DNA of 64,000 nucleotides, taken from positions 25,827,431 to 25,891,430 of the forward strand of contig CM053146.1 in the NCBI GenBank assembly GCA_028571685.1. The letters run 5' to 3'. Below are positions 35,421 to 45,935 of this stretch, piece after piece. The first letter of the stretch is position 1; each line of letters starts with the position of its first letter. The notes beneath the pieces are model-generated. The model was not told the origin of the DNA, ran no database searches, and saw nothing but the letters and a program-made list of their open reading frames with translations. Origin of the DNA: Heterohyrax brucei. Taxonomy: Eukaryota; Chordata; Mammalia; Hyracoidea; Procaviidae. The translations under genes were made by a program, and so were the position numbers.

Positions 35421-36500
35421 GTCAGCTTTTGCTTCAGATCTTGAATAGCTTTAAATAATAGGGATTTGAATTTCCTGCTAAGTACTTCTAATGCCTTTCC
35501 CTCTATTGGAAAATCATCTGGTGTTTTGTTTTGAATTCTTGCTTGAAACATACTCCCTTGTTTTTTCATAAGTTTTGATATTTTCTCCTATCTTTCAGAT
35601 GTTCAGTAGTCATTTTCTTCTTTTATTGATTGTAGATTGTTGTTTCATCCTACTTTTTTTATTTGGTTATTTCAGAACAGGCAGGCTGTGTATTCTTTAT
35701 TGTTTTCTCATCTGTGATCACAGCACTTTTCAACTGTTTGTCCAATGAGCAGGAATAGTCACTCAGCTATGGTGCAGCAGGACAGGTCCAGCTGAGGGTG
35801 AGGGGCTGAAAGTATTTTGTTGTGGCATGTTCTAGGCACCACAAGGTGAGCCAGAAGTCAGTCTTGGGCAATTCCAATAAGCCATACCTATGTTCAGCAC
35901 AAGGAGTGGGTAGGTTGTGATGTGTGGAGATAGAATGTTTATGGGAAAGAAGAGAAAGAAACAAAGTACTAATGGAGCTTACTAAGTGATCTATGCCCTG
36001 CTGAAGGCTCTTGAAGGTGCTATCTTGTATTTGCCATCTTCCAGTCTCCAGTGGTGGGGGGTGGGGTGGGGAGTTTCATCCAAGCAGAATAGATATTTCA
36101 CTTCCAGGCCACCTATGCCACTGGAGCTGGTCAGAAAGCATCAGAGGTAGAGCAATGGGGAGAAGATGTGGGGTGGGAAAGGGTGCACCCCTGCTTACTA
36201 GTTACTTTGTCTCCTGCTAGAATTTCTGTGAAGTTGCTTCTCCATTCTGTCTGATGATCTCCAACAAGATTCTATGATGGCAAATCTGTGCTGAGTTCAC
36301 CGGTAGGGCACTTCCTCTTATGTTTCTTCTCACTCTTTGTTCTCTGTCAGTTTCTTATTTCATTCAGTGTTTGTCTGAGATTTTTATCTCTTCATTGACA
36401 CTTTTGGTTTCAGGATTGATGTTTGTCTCTGTTTTGTTTAGATTTTCATATCCTTGCTCTTAAGAGATGATATGGCACTTCTGTCTATAGCACAATGTTG

Positions 36501-36739
36501 GCAGATAGAATCACTTCCTGTATTTCTTGGTCTCCAAATGATTAACATGAATTTTTAACTTTTTTCCCTCTTTTCCCTGTATTTTACCAGCAGGGAAATG
36601 ACAAAGTTTTGAGAATTTGTAGGCTTTGTCAAGGTAAGCAAGTTAAATATTTGATACTCGTTACCTAAATTTAGGCTTCAGGACTTCCCTACCTCCCTAC
36701 CTCCCTCCCACCCTCGCTCCTTCCTTTTTTTCTTTTTAT
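36501..36739. repeat. Unassigned DNA with pyrimidine tract
   Basis: 36686-36738 is a (CCTN)n-like pyrimidine run ('CTACCTCCCTACCTCCCTCC') grading into T-rich sequence. The rest is unassigned. Confidence 0.7.
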
Positions 36740-36920
36740 AACACCAAATCAAACTCTGTTGCCATAGAGCCTGTTCTAATTCATTGTAATCCTATGGGAC
36801 AGAGAGAACCGCTCCATACTATTCTGTCTTTGGGTTTCCAAGAAGCATCTGATGGATTCAAAGTGCTGACTTTTTGATTAGCATCTCTGTCGCTCTTAAC
36901 TACTATGCCACCAGGGTTTC
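36740..36920 (-). mobile_element. AfroSINE
   Basis: 'CTGTTGCCATAGAGCCTG' to 'ATGCCACCAGGGTTTC' is the reversed element. Its inverted partner begins 4 bp away. Confidence 0.9.
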
Positions 36921-36924
36921 ATCT

Positions 36925-37024
36925 GTAAAGCTTATAACCTACAGAACCCTACTGGGCAGTTCTATGCTGTCCTATAGGGTTATGATGACTCAGAATTGAC
37001 TCAACAGCAACAGGTTGGGTTTTA
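36925..37024 (+). mobile_element. AfroSINE, 3' half
   Basis: 'CTACTGGGCAGTTCTATGC' and 'CTCAACAGCAACAGGTTGGG' are the 3' half in + orientation, paired head-on with 36740-36920. Confidence 0.88.
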
Positions 37025-38399
37025 CATTTTATTTTTTGATTTTTATGATAGTAGCATTATCCATTCTCTCCTGAAAAAATCCCGAGCATTGCAAGCTTTA
37101 GCAAATATTCCACCTGAGGTCCTTAAGTATGTACTTGAAAGAGTGAGTAACCTTATAAAACAGGCAGGAGCTGCCATCTTCATTCTCTGAAAACTGGAAC
37201 TTGTCAAATTGAAAAATGAAAGTACAGAAAAGAAACGCAGAGAGATAACCAACCACAAATCTCTAGCAACTCAGTGCAATTGGGCAGCTGTTTACCTGGG
37301 GAGACTCCACTAGTACTCTGGGAAAGCAGAAAGAATACAAAGAGGTCTATGAGGTACTATAGTTCCAATTTCATGACATCCCAAAAAGTGACTTCTAGCA
37401 CCATTAAATATCAATGAGTAATAACTAATACTCTGTTATAATAAAAGCAACAAGGTTTATTGAAGGTTTGAAGTCAGCACAGACTGGCAAAATGTCTGAT
37501 TTGACAGAGTGGAAAAACAAAAAAAAAAAGTCCTCCCCAAAGATGAGATACTAAACACAAATTTAAGAGATTAGCACAAAACCTAAAAACGTTATTTGAT
37601 TGGAGGATACAAATTTGGACTAATAAAAGACAAGTTTATTGAAAGCTGGAGCAAGGAAATGATTGTTTCAACTTACATTATGTGTTCCCCTCAGTTAGTA
37701 CAAGGTGACAAATTCAGGGATATGAGGTAAAAAGAGGCTACCAGGGAGGGGGCTGTAGGTATTGAAATAATTTACTCAAGATAAATCTTCTCAGAAACCT
37801 ACACAGTGTTGGATCTAGTGTTTCTTTTCTTTCTCTTTTTTTTTGGGGGGGGGAGGATATTATTTCTACATCTTTACCATAAAAGAAGTATTTATCTAGG
37901 ACACTTTACAGGAACGTATTTTCATCAACATTCTTTCCTTCAAGTGCATGTTTTCACACCCTGGTTTGACCAGGGAGATAAACAGCTCTTTATCTTGTCC
38001 ATGGTTACCCAATTTAATTTTGCCAATTACGGTCAGGGCCCTGCGTTAGTTTAGCTATTTTGTTCTGGTCAAGGAGGCTTCAAGGTTTCCCCTTTATATA
38101 TGAGACCAAACAGTTAGCAACTACTTTAAAACAAAGATTAGGCTGTAAGGAGACAGGAGAATTAGGTTAACTGTTACTGAATGACCAGAATGTTAGTAAC
38201 GAGCAAGTTCATGCATTGTGAAGAATGAAACCAATGTCACTGAACAACTTGTGTAGAAATAGTTGAATGGGAATTTTAACTGACTTATAAATCTTCACAG
38301 AAGACACAATAAAATGCTAGTAAAAAAACTGATGTAGTTCATTTTATGTAATATTCCTCTATAATGTTCATAACATTAGAAAAATGAATGAGTTTGGAG
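37025..38399. other. Unassigned DNA
   Basis: No gene or repeat named. The frame at 36996-37190 straddles the SINE end. A pyrimidine tract at 37821-37844 passes directly into a run of nine G (37845-37853). Confidence 0.4.
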
Positions 38400-38745
38400 A
38401 AGGCATTGCGAGTTACTTGAAACATCCCTGTCCTCAAGTCAGCACCCTGTTTGAAAGTTGTTAGTGTTTCCAGACTCCCAATCTCTCTGCACTCAACCTT
38501 AAGCTTAGAAAACACCGTCTTGTGATATGGAGCTACAAAAAACCACCTGTTACAGGGATCTGGCTCTTTGGCTGAGCCCAAATCTGCCTTGCTCATTTCT
38601 GACTTTCCCTTCCTCTTTATAGCATTTCTTTACCTCTGCCTACAATTCTTTCCACCTAGCCAATAAATATCTTCACTAAATATATTCACCAAGTTTCCAT
38701 TTGAATTCTTTCTCACACCATGAGACCTCATCAGACCATTCAAAA
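38400..38745 (+). mobile_element. Possible LTR fragment
   Basis: C/T-rich sequence with 'CCAATAAATATC' as a polyadenylation signal, followed by T-rich sequence, resembles an LTR R/U5 region. There is no second copy here and no coding region, so this is tentative. Confidence 0.25.
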
Positions 38746-38754
38746 GAAGTCTTC

Positions 38755-38880
38755 TTCCTTTTTTATCATTGTGTTTAGGTGAAATTTTACAGTACAAGTT
38801 AATTTCTTATTCAAAACTTCATACACAAATTGTTTTGTGATATTGGTTACAGTTCCTGCAATGTATCAACCACTTCCCCT
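38755..38880 (-). mobile_element. L1 3'-end fragment
   Basis: Reversed L1 3' UTR end ('TTTAGGTGAAATTTTACAG', 'ATTGTTTTGTGATATTGG'). Confidence 0.8.
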
Positions 38881-38904
38881 TTTTCACTGAGTCCATTGTT
38901 TCTT

Positions 38905-39488
38905 AACCTATTTTTCATTTTGCTTTAGGTGAAAGTTTACAGCTCAAATCAGTTTCTCATACAAAAATTTACACATACATTGTTATGTGATCCTAATTGT
39001 CATCCCTGCATTATGACCACACATTCCACCTTTCTACGTCGAATTTCCTGTATCCATTCAGTCACTCCAATCCCTTTCTACCTTCTTGTCTTACATCTGG
39101 ACAGAAGTCTGGTGTATCTATTTCAATTAAGAAGTGCATTCTTCATATGTATTATTTAATGTTTTATAATCCAGTCTATTCTTTGAGGAGTCTGCTTAAG
39201 GAATGCTTTTAGTGCTGGGCTAACAGAGTCCAGGGGCTGTGTTTTCTGGGGTTATTCCAGTCTTGGTCAGATCCTTAAGTCTGGCCTTTTTACGAGAATT
39301 TGAGTTCTGCAATTCACTTTCTTCCTTCTCCATCGAGGACTCTTTGTTGTATTCCCTGTCAGCATTGTCATTGGTGGTAGCTGGTCACTGTCCAGTTCTT
39401 CTGGTCTCAGGCTATTGGAGTCTCTAGTTTATGTGGCCCGTTTCATCTCTAAGGCTAATACTTTCCTCACATCTTTGGTGTTCTTTTA
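38905..39488 (-). mobile_element. L1 3' UTR, 5'-truncated
   Basis: A second reversed 3' end follows ('TTTAGGTGAAAGTTTACAG') and extends through 'CCCTGTCAGCATTGTCATTG' to about 39488. Frames at 38929-39427 are chance. Confidence 0.85.
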
Positions 39489-39559
39489 AGAGGAGTCTTT
39501 CTTAAAACTTAGCTTTGAGATTCAATCTTTGATATTCTTTTATAGCTTTGTCATTTATT

Positions 39560-39800
39560 GTCTTTTAATTCTTGATTCATTGTCTCAACTGGACTTTAAC
39601 TTTCCTAATGTCAAGCATCTTGTTTTGCATCTTTCAAAGTTTCTACTACATTTTGCATATGGTAGGTACTTATTCATTATCGGTTTATTGATAACCTATG
39701 TCCTATAAACAGCTTTACATCTTACAGAAATGAAAGATGTCAAAGAGCCAGAGACATTGTTTCCATTTTTACAGATAAGGGATGTGGATAGCTATAGTTA
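39560..39800 (+). repeat. Probable L2 3' end and MIR-like trace
   Basis: 'CATATGGTAGGTACTTATTC' near 39655 resembles the L2 3' end, and 'CATTTTTACAGATAAGGGAT' near 39763 resembles the MIR core. Both are ancient and weak. Confidence 0.45.
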
Positions 39801-40440
39801 GGAACAAAATAGAAGCATAATAAATCAATTCGATAGCAAATAATAATACAGGAAGATTAGCAGCCTCTCCCTCTTTCACAGAATTCAATGAAATAGTGTA
39901 GTAGAAGAATGATGGAGGAAGACATAAGAATATTGTAATTATAGTTGCCTTCAAATTCATCATATTAATTTAGAAACCCTGGAAACTGCACCATAGGAGC
40001 CAGAAAGTGATAGATGCAGCAAATTACTGCTTCCCATAGCAGTGTGAGGATATTTTTCAAACTGATTCTTGCAATGACCAAAGCAGAACCAGCAAATTAC
40101 TATCACTGAAGTGAAACTTTTCTGATTTTACTGTACTGTGTGAAATATAGAAATCGAAGCCAGTTATTCACAAAACACTATTTGCAACTTCCGGGAGATT
40201 GTTCCAGAAAAAAAAAATTAGTTCAAGACAACAAGTGAGTTATAGACACTGGATGATGGAATCCATGGGAAAGATTTGATGTGGAGAATAAACTTCATTA
40301 GAAGTAATCTTTACACTCCATGTCTTTTTCTTTGGGAGGTAATTCATCAAGTGAGTATTTTCTGAATATCTACTGTTTTTCAGATTGTATGTGAGTTTGT
40401 CTAGTTCAGTTAGGAATAAGGCACAATATTTTTCTTTAGT
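39801..40440. other. Unassigned AT-rich DNA
   Basis: No feature recognised. Confidence 0.45.
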
Positions 40441-40500
40441 AAAACAAAACAAAAAACAAACCAAGTGCCATCAAGTCAATTCCAACTCATAAGTGTACTC
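40441..40500 (-). mobile_element. AfroSINE fragment
   Basis: 'AAACCAAGTGCCATCAAGTC' after an A/C-rich tail; only the 3' end of the SINE remains. Confidence 0.75.
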
Positions 40501-40881
40501 AAATGGGTAAACGGGAAACTGTAACAGAAGGTAGTCAGTTCAATTTTACAAGTAACTACAGTAATATGAGAGCACACCAAAGAAGCTAGAGTAGAGAGAG
40601 GCAGCTGGGAAATAATAAATGTGAAAAAAGAAGTTGCTTCTTGCTTACTAACTTATTTAATTTGGTTATATTCAATATTAATTTCCAAGGATAATGTTTA
40701 TATAAATATTTTTATGTTTTGTTTTAGAAACATCAATAAAAAGAAAAAAAAATGTGTGTTAGTAGGACTAGAAAAGATCTTAAAGCCAATTCGACTAACT
40801 AGAAACATTCCAACTTTCATCCAAAATTAAACAGGTAATGCTCTATTTTCAAATTCATGTTTAGTTGTTTATCTGTAATTA
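40501..40881. other. Unassigned AT-rich DNA
   Basis: The 69-codon frame at 40621-40830 has a lysine-rich stretch encoded by an A run and no recognisable domain. Confidence 0.4.
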
Positions 40882-41045
40882 ACTAAAAATCAAACCCACT
40901 GCCATGTGGATTTCAATTCATAGCTACCCTGTAGGACAAAGCAGAACTCCCCTATATAGTTTTCAAGGAGCACCTGGTGGATTCAAGCTGGGAACCTTTC
41001 GGTTAGCAGGTATAGCACTTAACCACTACACCACCAGGGTTTTCT
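40882..41045 (-). mobile_element. AfroSINE, well kept
   Basis: 'CAAACCCACTGCCATGTGG', 'CAAGGAGCACCTGGTGGATT' and 'AACCACTACACCACCAGGG' give the whole reversed element. Confidence 0.94.
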
Positions 41046-41996
41046 AATCAGTAACTAGTTACAAAAATTTAAACTTATCCTTTAAATCTTTAAAATTATA
41101 TTTTTATGAAAAGATAGTTTCAAAGAGAGTTAGGATCTAAACTCCATCTCCTGTATGACAATATGAAGAGCTGTGTGAACCCACTCCCCACTGAAACTTC
41201 TAGAAATTATAAAGAAAATTAAAAAAAAAAAAGAATTTTACAAATCTTTATAAGGACTTTGAGGGTATGTATGAAGTGAGGAAATTGTCAAAATAATCTT
41301 TTAAAACTCAGTAGAAACATCAGGAGCCTATGGTATTGGAATCATGGTTTACTTTTACCTTTGTACTTTGCAACTCAGTATGTTGGAAACTCTGCATCAG
41401 CTTGTGTGTGAGTCAAAAGTTATAGCCAGAAACACAAAGAACACAAAGCTCCCCCTCCATCAGTTAAAGAGCGGTAGGCTATCGGCATTTTTTTTTTATC
41501 TTGCCCCCATCTACATGTTGCTGAATGTAAGTTTATGTACAAGTATGGTAGAGAGATGGCAGCTATGTCCTGTCCAAACAATCTGGTGAGGTGAGATGGT
41601 GATTCTACCTTGGACCCTCAGTCACCATTAATCTAGCTTGTTCATGAGGCAGAGATTTCTTATCAGGGGAAGCAAACCTCAGAAGATTGGAAGTTACAAC
41701 CTACTTCAACTGTGTTTTGCATCTTGATTCTCAGTCAGGGACGTCATTCAGAGAGGGGCGTACCAAAGTCTTAGTTTCCACTTCAAGTGATGTGGCTTAA
41801 AGATTTTGTCCAGGTAAAGAGACAGGCTATAAAACAGAACTCCCAAGTTCTCTGAATCGGAACTGATTTTATTTTCAATAGAATGTTAGAAAGTTCAAGG
41901 CCTTGGGATCTACTCAAAAACAGTGGAGGTTTTGGTAGAAGCAATGAAGAAGAGATCGGTAGATTTCTCACAAACATATGGTAAATTTTTTGATAT
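41046..41996. other. Unassigned DNA
   Basis: No repeat or gene recognised. Runs of A (41220-41232) and T (41489-41499) occur. Confidence 0.45.
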
Positions 41997-42150
41997 TTCT
42001 TCTTGTTTGGTGCCATCAAGTTGATTCTAACTCATAGCAACCTTGTGTAAAACAGAACAAAACACTCTCTGATCCTGTGCCATCCTCACTGCCACTGTCA
42101 TGCTTGAAGGCATTATTGCAGACACTGTGTGAATCCATCAATAGAGGCCC
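41997..42150 (-). mobile_element. RTE LINE, 3' end only
   Basis: 'TGTTTGGTGCCATCAAGTTG' and 'TGATCCTGTGCCATCCTCAC' match the reversed RTE 3' end. It is cut at about 42150 by L1 sequence. Confidence 0.82.
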
Positions 42151-43625
42151 ACATGTTTCTTAATGCTTCTTCATTTTTGTTATTTCATTTCTCTAATTTC
42201 TCCTCATAAATGCTAGTGTCAGTTTCTCTGTCCTCAAAGCCACTTAGTCTGACTTCCATCTCCTCAGTTCTGCTCTCTTGGCTTTGGATTGAATTGTCTA
42301 ATTCTGTAATTCTGTTATTGGTCTGTTGGACTTGAGATCATTGATGTTCTGTCAGTTGAAATAGCTTACTTAATTTTTCATATTGTTTTGCTGCATTTTG
42401 TTTAATCCCCAGGAGAGCTCTCTATATAAATCTTTTGTACTTAACCTTCATTAGTTTCAGAAAGCCTTCATCTGGGAAGTTTTCTGATTCTTTATTTTGG
42501 GAGTTTTTTGGAGCCATGGTAGACTACTTATTTAAATGGCTTGCTATGGACTGTTGTCTGTGTGCCATATCAAAGCTGTTTGATTTCTTTGGTGTTACCT
42601 CAACAGGAGCTGAGACATACTTCTAAGAGGGGCATTGGTCACCAGCTTCTCTGTGTACTCTAGTGACTGGCTCCAGGTGGACACTGTGAGGTGGTAGGCT
42701 CTGCTTCCTGGCTGACAAAGGTGGTGCCCTACTCTTGGAGTCACTATGGAGCCATCAGCCAACCCTATGATATGGATCAGTGAAGGGTGGAGGACATGCT
42801 GCAGGGCCTCACAGTAGACAGTTCTCCAAGTGGTCTTATCTTGAAATGCTACTTTCCTGCTGAGTGAGGATCTGTCCAACACCTGCTGAAAACAGGTCCC
42901 CAGATGTGGCAAGCTCTACCTTCCAGCTGACAACAAAAGTGCTTCATAGGCTGTTCCCAGCTGCTGTGATGTGGTTCAAAGTAAAGACAGGTTAGGGGCT
43001 TTCTACTGTCCTCTGCCAGGCCCCACTCATAAATCTAGACACAAATTTTCTCAAAGACTGCTTTTCTGCTGGAGAAGCACTTGCCAGACAGGCTGCTGCT
43101 CCACTTGATGATCAGCCCCAGTTAATGCTTCCAGGCTGGATCACTCTGCTTCTTAGCCTATCAAGATCACATTCAGGCTGAGCTTCCCTTCCTACCATGG
43201 AACAGCAGAATCTACGACACAGCTGAAAAAAGAGAGGGCGGAGGGGCAGCGGTGCCCTCAGTCAGCAGCAGGGCTCTCAATATGCAGCTATCCTATGTAC
43301 CGTTACTGCTATGCTATATGCTGTTACATTTTGGCATATTTGGCAGCTCATGCCCAGTCCTCGCCTCCTAGATAACAAAGAAGACATCAGTACCTGCAGT
43401 CCTCTGAAACAGTGACTCAGCAGGAGCAAGGGTCAGCAGCCACTGGCTTGTCTTAAAGAAGGGTAGTTTAGTCTGTTACTGGTGCATAGTCAAAACTGAC
43501 AACACTATGCCAGATCCTAGGGCTCCCCAGATGTCTGCTGCTCCATTCAGTTATCATTCCAGGCCTTTGTTCTCAGAGGGAATTGAGGAGACTTGTGTCT
43601 AGTCTGCCACCTTGGCCTCACTTCC
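42150..43625 (-). mobile_element. L1 5' part: ORF1 start and complete 5' UTR
   Basis: 42150-42420 is reversed ORF1 coiled-coil sequence ('GATTGAATTGTCTAATTCTG'). 42420-43625 is a GC-richer 5' UTR ending in the L1 5' terminal block ('AGTCTGCCACCTTGG' at 43602-43616). It has no ORF2 or 3' end on its left. Frames at 42595-42912 and 42435-42626 are chance. Confidence 0.8.
43600..43625 (-). promoter_or_regulatory. L1 5' terminus with YY1-like site
   Basis: Minus strand CCAAGGTGGCAGACT at 43602-43616 is the counterpart of the CAAGATGGC block at 24528-24550, with one substitution in the core. Activity is not shown. Confidence 0.4.
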
Positions 43626-43759
43626 CTGCAGCAGTCTTGAAAGGATTGTTCTGAAGAGCTTGCCAGTGGTGTATGAAGTTTCCTTTCAGAGTTACTCCTT
43701 TTACTGCTCCAGAGATAAAGACTACATTAGAGATAGAAAATTATAAATGGGGAACAGCT

Positions 43760-44425
43760 CATTTATCAAAAACCCTGCCATCTGTGGGTACAGCAAATGG
43801 TCCAAAGTTAGCACAAACGGATGATCACCAAGGACCAAAACGACATGGGGGAAAGAGAACCCAGAAGACATAGAGATCCACATGTGGGTGATTACATTGA
43901 CTTGTGACCAGAAGAACAGGATGATGTCCGGCAACCATGAGTGAGAGCCATGATGGAGCTCACAAAGTTGAGTCTCACTGGCAACATAAGAATAAAAAAG
44001 GGTGAACCCTGAGAGGTTTATTAAAAGGCCCCAATTGATGGTCCATGGGCTTCATGGTTCCCCTGGGAACATGGGCCCTCACCCTGATGCTGCCTCTGGC
44101 TATAAATCATAGTGGAAGTCAACACTTGGACAGGAATGGATTGGAATTCGTGACACAGAGTGACCATATCATGTGTGCACTTTATAGTTCTGTGCATCTA
44201 TATGATGTTGTTATTCTGCTGACCTCTTACTGGAGGAAGGGGTGTGGGTGGAGAGGAGGGGATAGGAGATTGTTGGGAGGATAAAACATGTATGGAGTAG
44301 AGAGGAAGAGGGTGCTGTCACTGGGCAGGGAGAGCAGTAGGAGCTGCACGTAAGTGGGCATGCAATTTGTATGGGAATGTACATTTTCATTCAGTCATCA
44401 TCACCACCATCATCATAAACGCTAA
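43760..44425 (+). mobile_element. L1 3' UTR, + strand
   Basis: Collinear with 5800-6475: 'GACTTGTGACCAGAAGAAC', 'GAGCCATGATGGAGCTCAC', the G-rich tract at 44230-44280 and 'TGGGAATGTACATTTTCATT'. The tail is an (ATC)n-like run. Confidence 0.9.
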
Positions 44426-44699
44426 TCATTAAGCTTTGTACTTATTTTGGTACCACTTTTTAGAGTTTAAGTAGAAGACATAGAAAAATATGACACAATG
44501 CAAATGAGTATACAACAGTGGAGTCCAGAAGACAGTGAAAACCTTTTCATGAAAGCAGTTTTGGACTCCTGAGTTTGTATAGACCACTAGTTTAGTGTGG
44601 ATTAGGGCATATGTTCTGTTCTTGAAAGTACTGGACTGTATTGCTATAGTAAAAGACAGCATATTTATTATTCCTCAATATAAAAATGATACTGGGCAG
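44426..44699. other. Unassigned DNA
   Basis: Shorter than a typical exon cluster; no feature recognised. Confidence 0.4.
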
Positions 44700-45680
44700 T
44701 GTCAGACCTTCTCTAACTTCACAGGGGGAAGGAGAATCAAGATCATCTGAACAAGACTGATTCCTACAAGGCAGACGTCAGACATGACTCTTCTGTCTCC
44801 ATTTACCAGTTCTAACACCAACTATCAGTCTACCTCTACCTGGGTTCGCTAATTCACTGCAATGATTACTCAGAACTCACAGATAATATTCACGATCATA
44901 GGATTTATTGAGAAGTAACAGATTACAATTTAAGTTCAGGAATCCTGAGGATACAGTTCTTCTATAAGGACAACCTTTTCTCATGTGCTTGTAAGCTTGT
45001 CTCACTCTGACCCTCAGGTTCTGCTCTACTTAGGCAAGTGTTAAAAAGCTCTTCTAGCTCAGCAGTTAAGTGCCCAGAAATATTCCAGTCTACCAGTAAC
45101 AGTTTACCTGAAGATGTTCAGCTCAGTTCCATGGGTCAGCAGCTGCACCAACTACCTAGAGATACCATATTCACCACTAGAAAGCATTCTGCTGAAAGAT
45201 ATTCAGCTCTCTAGCACAATGGGACCAAAAGTGCATTATAATGTCTCCTGCTCATCTCTCCTGCCATTGTTTCTCTACCATCCTTCTGTCCCTCTGTCTC
45301 CATCTCTCTCCCTCCCACCCCTATTTTCTGGGGCCTGGAACATCTCAGTGCAGCGATCATGAGTTCAAAACATTCACTCCACCCCTAGATGTTCTTCCTT
45401 AGTGGTGGCAAGACCTTCTCCTGCTCCTGAATTGGCTCTCTTTTTCATCCTAGTGGGATGGCACAATTAACCAATCCCTTCATTAGGGTTTCATATGCCT
45501 TATTAACATGGTCTCACTCAAGCATTCAGTGGAAATTATATGGTGAGAAAGGCCACACAAATGCAATCTATCACGTCACGTTCAAGAATCTGAATCACTC
45601 TTCAAAACCTGCCCTAAAGCCAGTCTTACTTAGAGAAACTAGTGCTCATGCATCAAACACAGTGAGGTGACAAGACAGAG
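44700..45680 (-). mobile_element. LTR-like repeat, family copy B
   Basis: Homologous along its length to 9853-10862: TGTCA start, 'CATAGGATTTATTGAGAAG' near 44897, 'GTTAAAAAGCTCTTCTAGC' near 45040, and a right part with 'AGTGGGATGGCACAATTAAC'. The right end is uncertain. No retroviral coding sequence adjoins, so it would be a solo LTR. The 82-codon frame at 45114-45362 is chance. Confidence 0.5.
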
Positions 45681-45935
45681 AAATATGAAATCATTTCTCC
45701 AAGGGTAGTCGTGGCTGCTGACCAAAGGAGTCCACTTTGTGAAGAAGGTGATCAAATCTAAGGCCATTTTGTCTACATAAATTGCACGTCTAAGTTATGA
45801 TTTGTCACAAATACATTTATAGGAAACTTTCAATTTCTTTGGGCTTTGTGATTTTACCATTTGTGAAAATAATGGACTTGAAGACTTCAGGACTTTTAAA
45901 TCTTTCTTTAAACATATTGAATAAATCCTCTAAAA
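45681..45935. other. Unassigned AT-rich DNA
   Basis: No feature recognised. Confidence 0.4.

Larger units (their letters stand above)
31716..36500 (-). mobile_element. L1, long older copy with two internal deletions
   Basis: From left: reversed 3' UTR (31716-32495), a jump at about 32496 into the RT C-terminal region, RT back to about 33690, another jump into the endonuclease (33690-34130), inter-ORF spacer, ORF1 (34499-35420), and a 5' UTR (35420-36500). The ORF2 C-terminal part and the endonuclease-RT linker are missing. Confidence 0.9.

Noticed and set aside
36996..37190. 64-codon frame with a plausible helical segment
   Set aside because: It begins inside the AfroSINE tail and shows no conserved motif.
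37821..37853. Pyrimidine tract followed by nine G as a regulatory element
   Set aside because: A simple low-complexity junction with no surrounding promoter or gene signal.
44700..45680. Part of a provirus
   Set aside because: No gag, pol or env similarity on either side, only an LTR-like segment.
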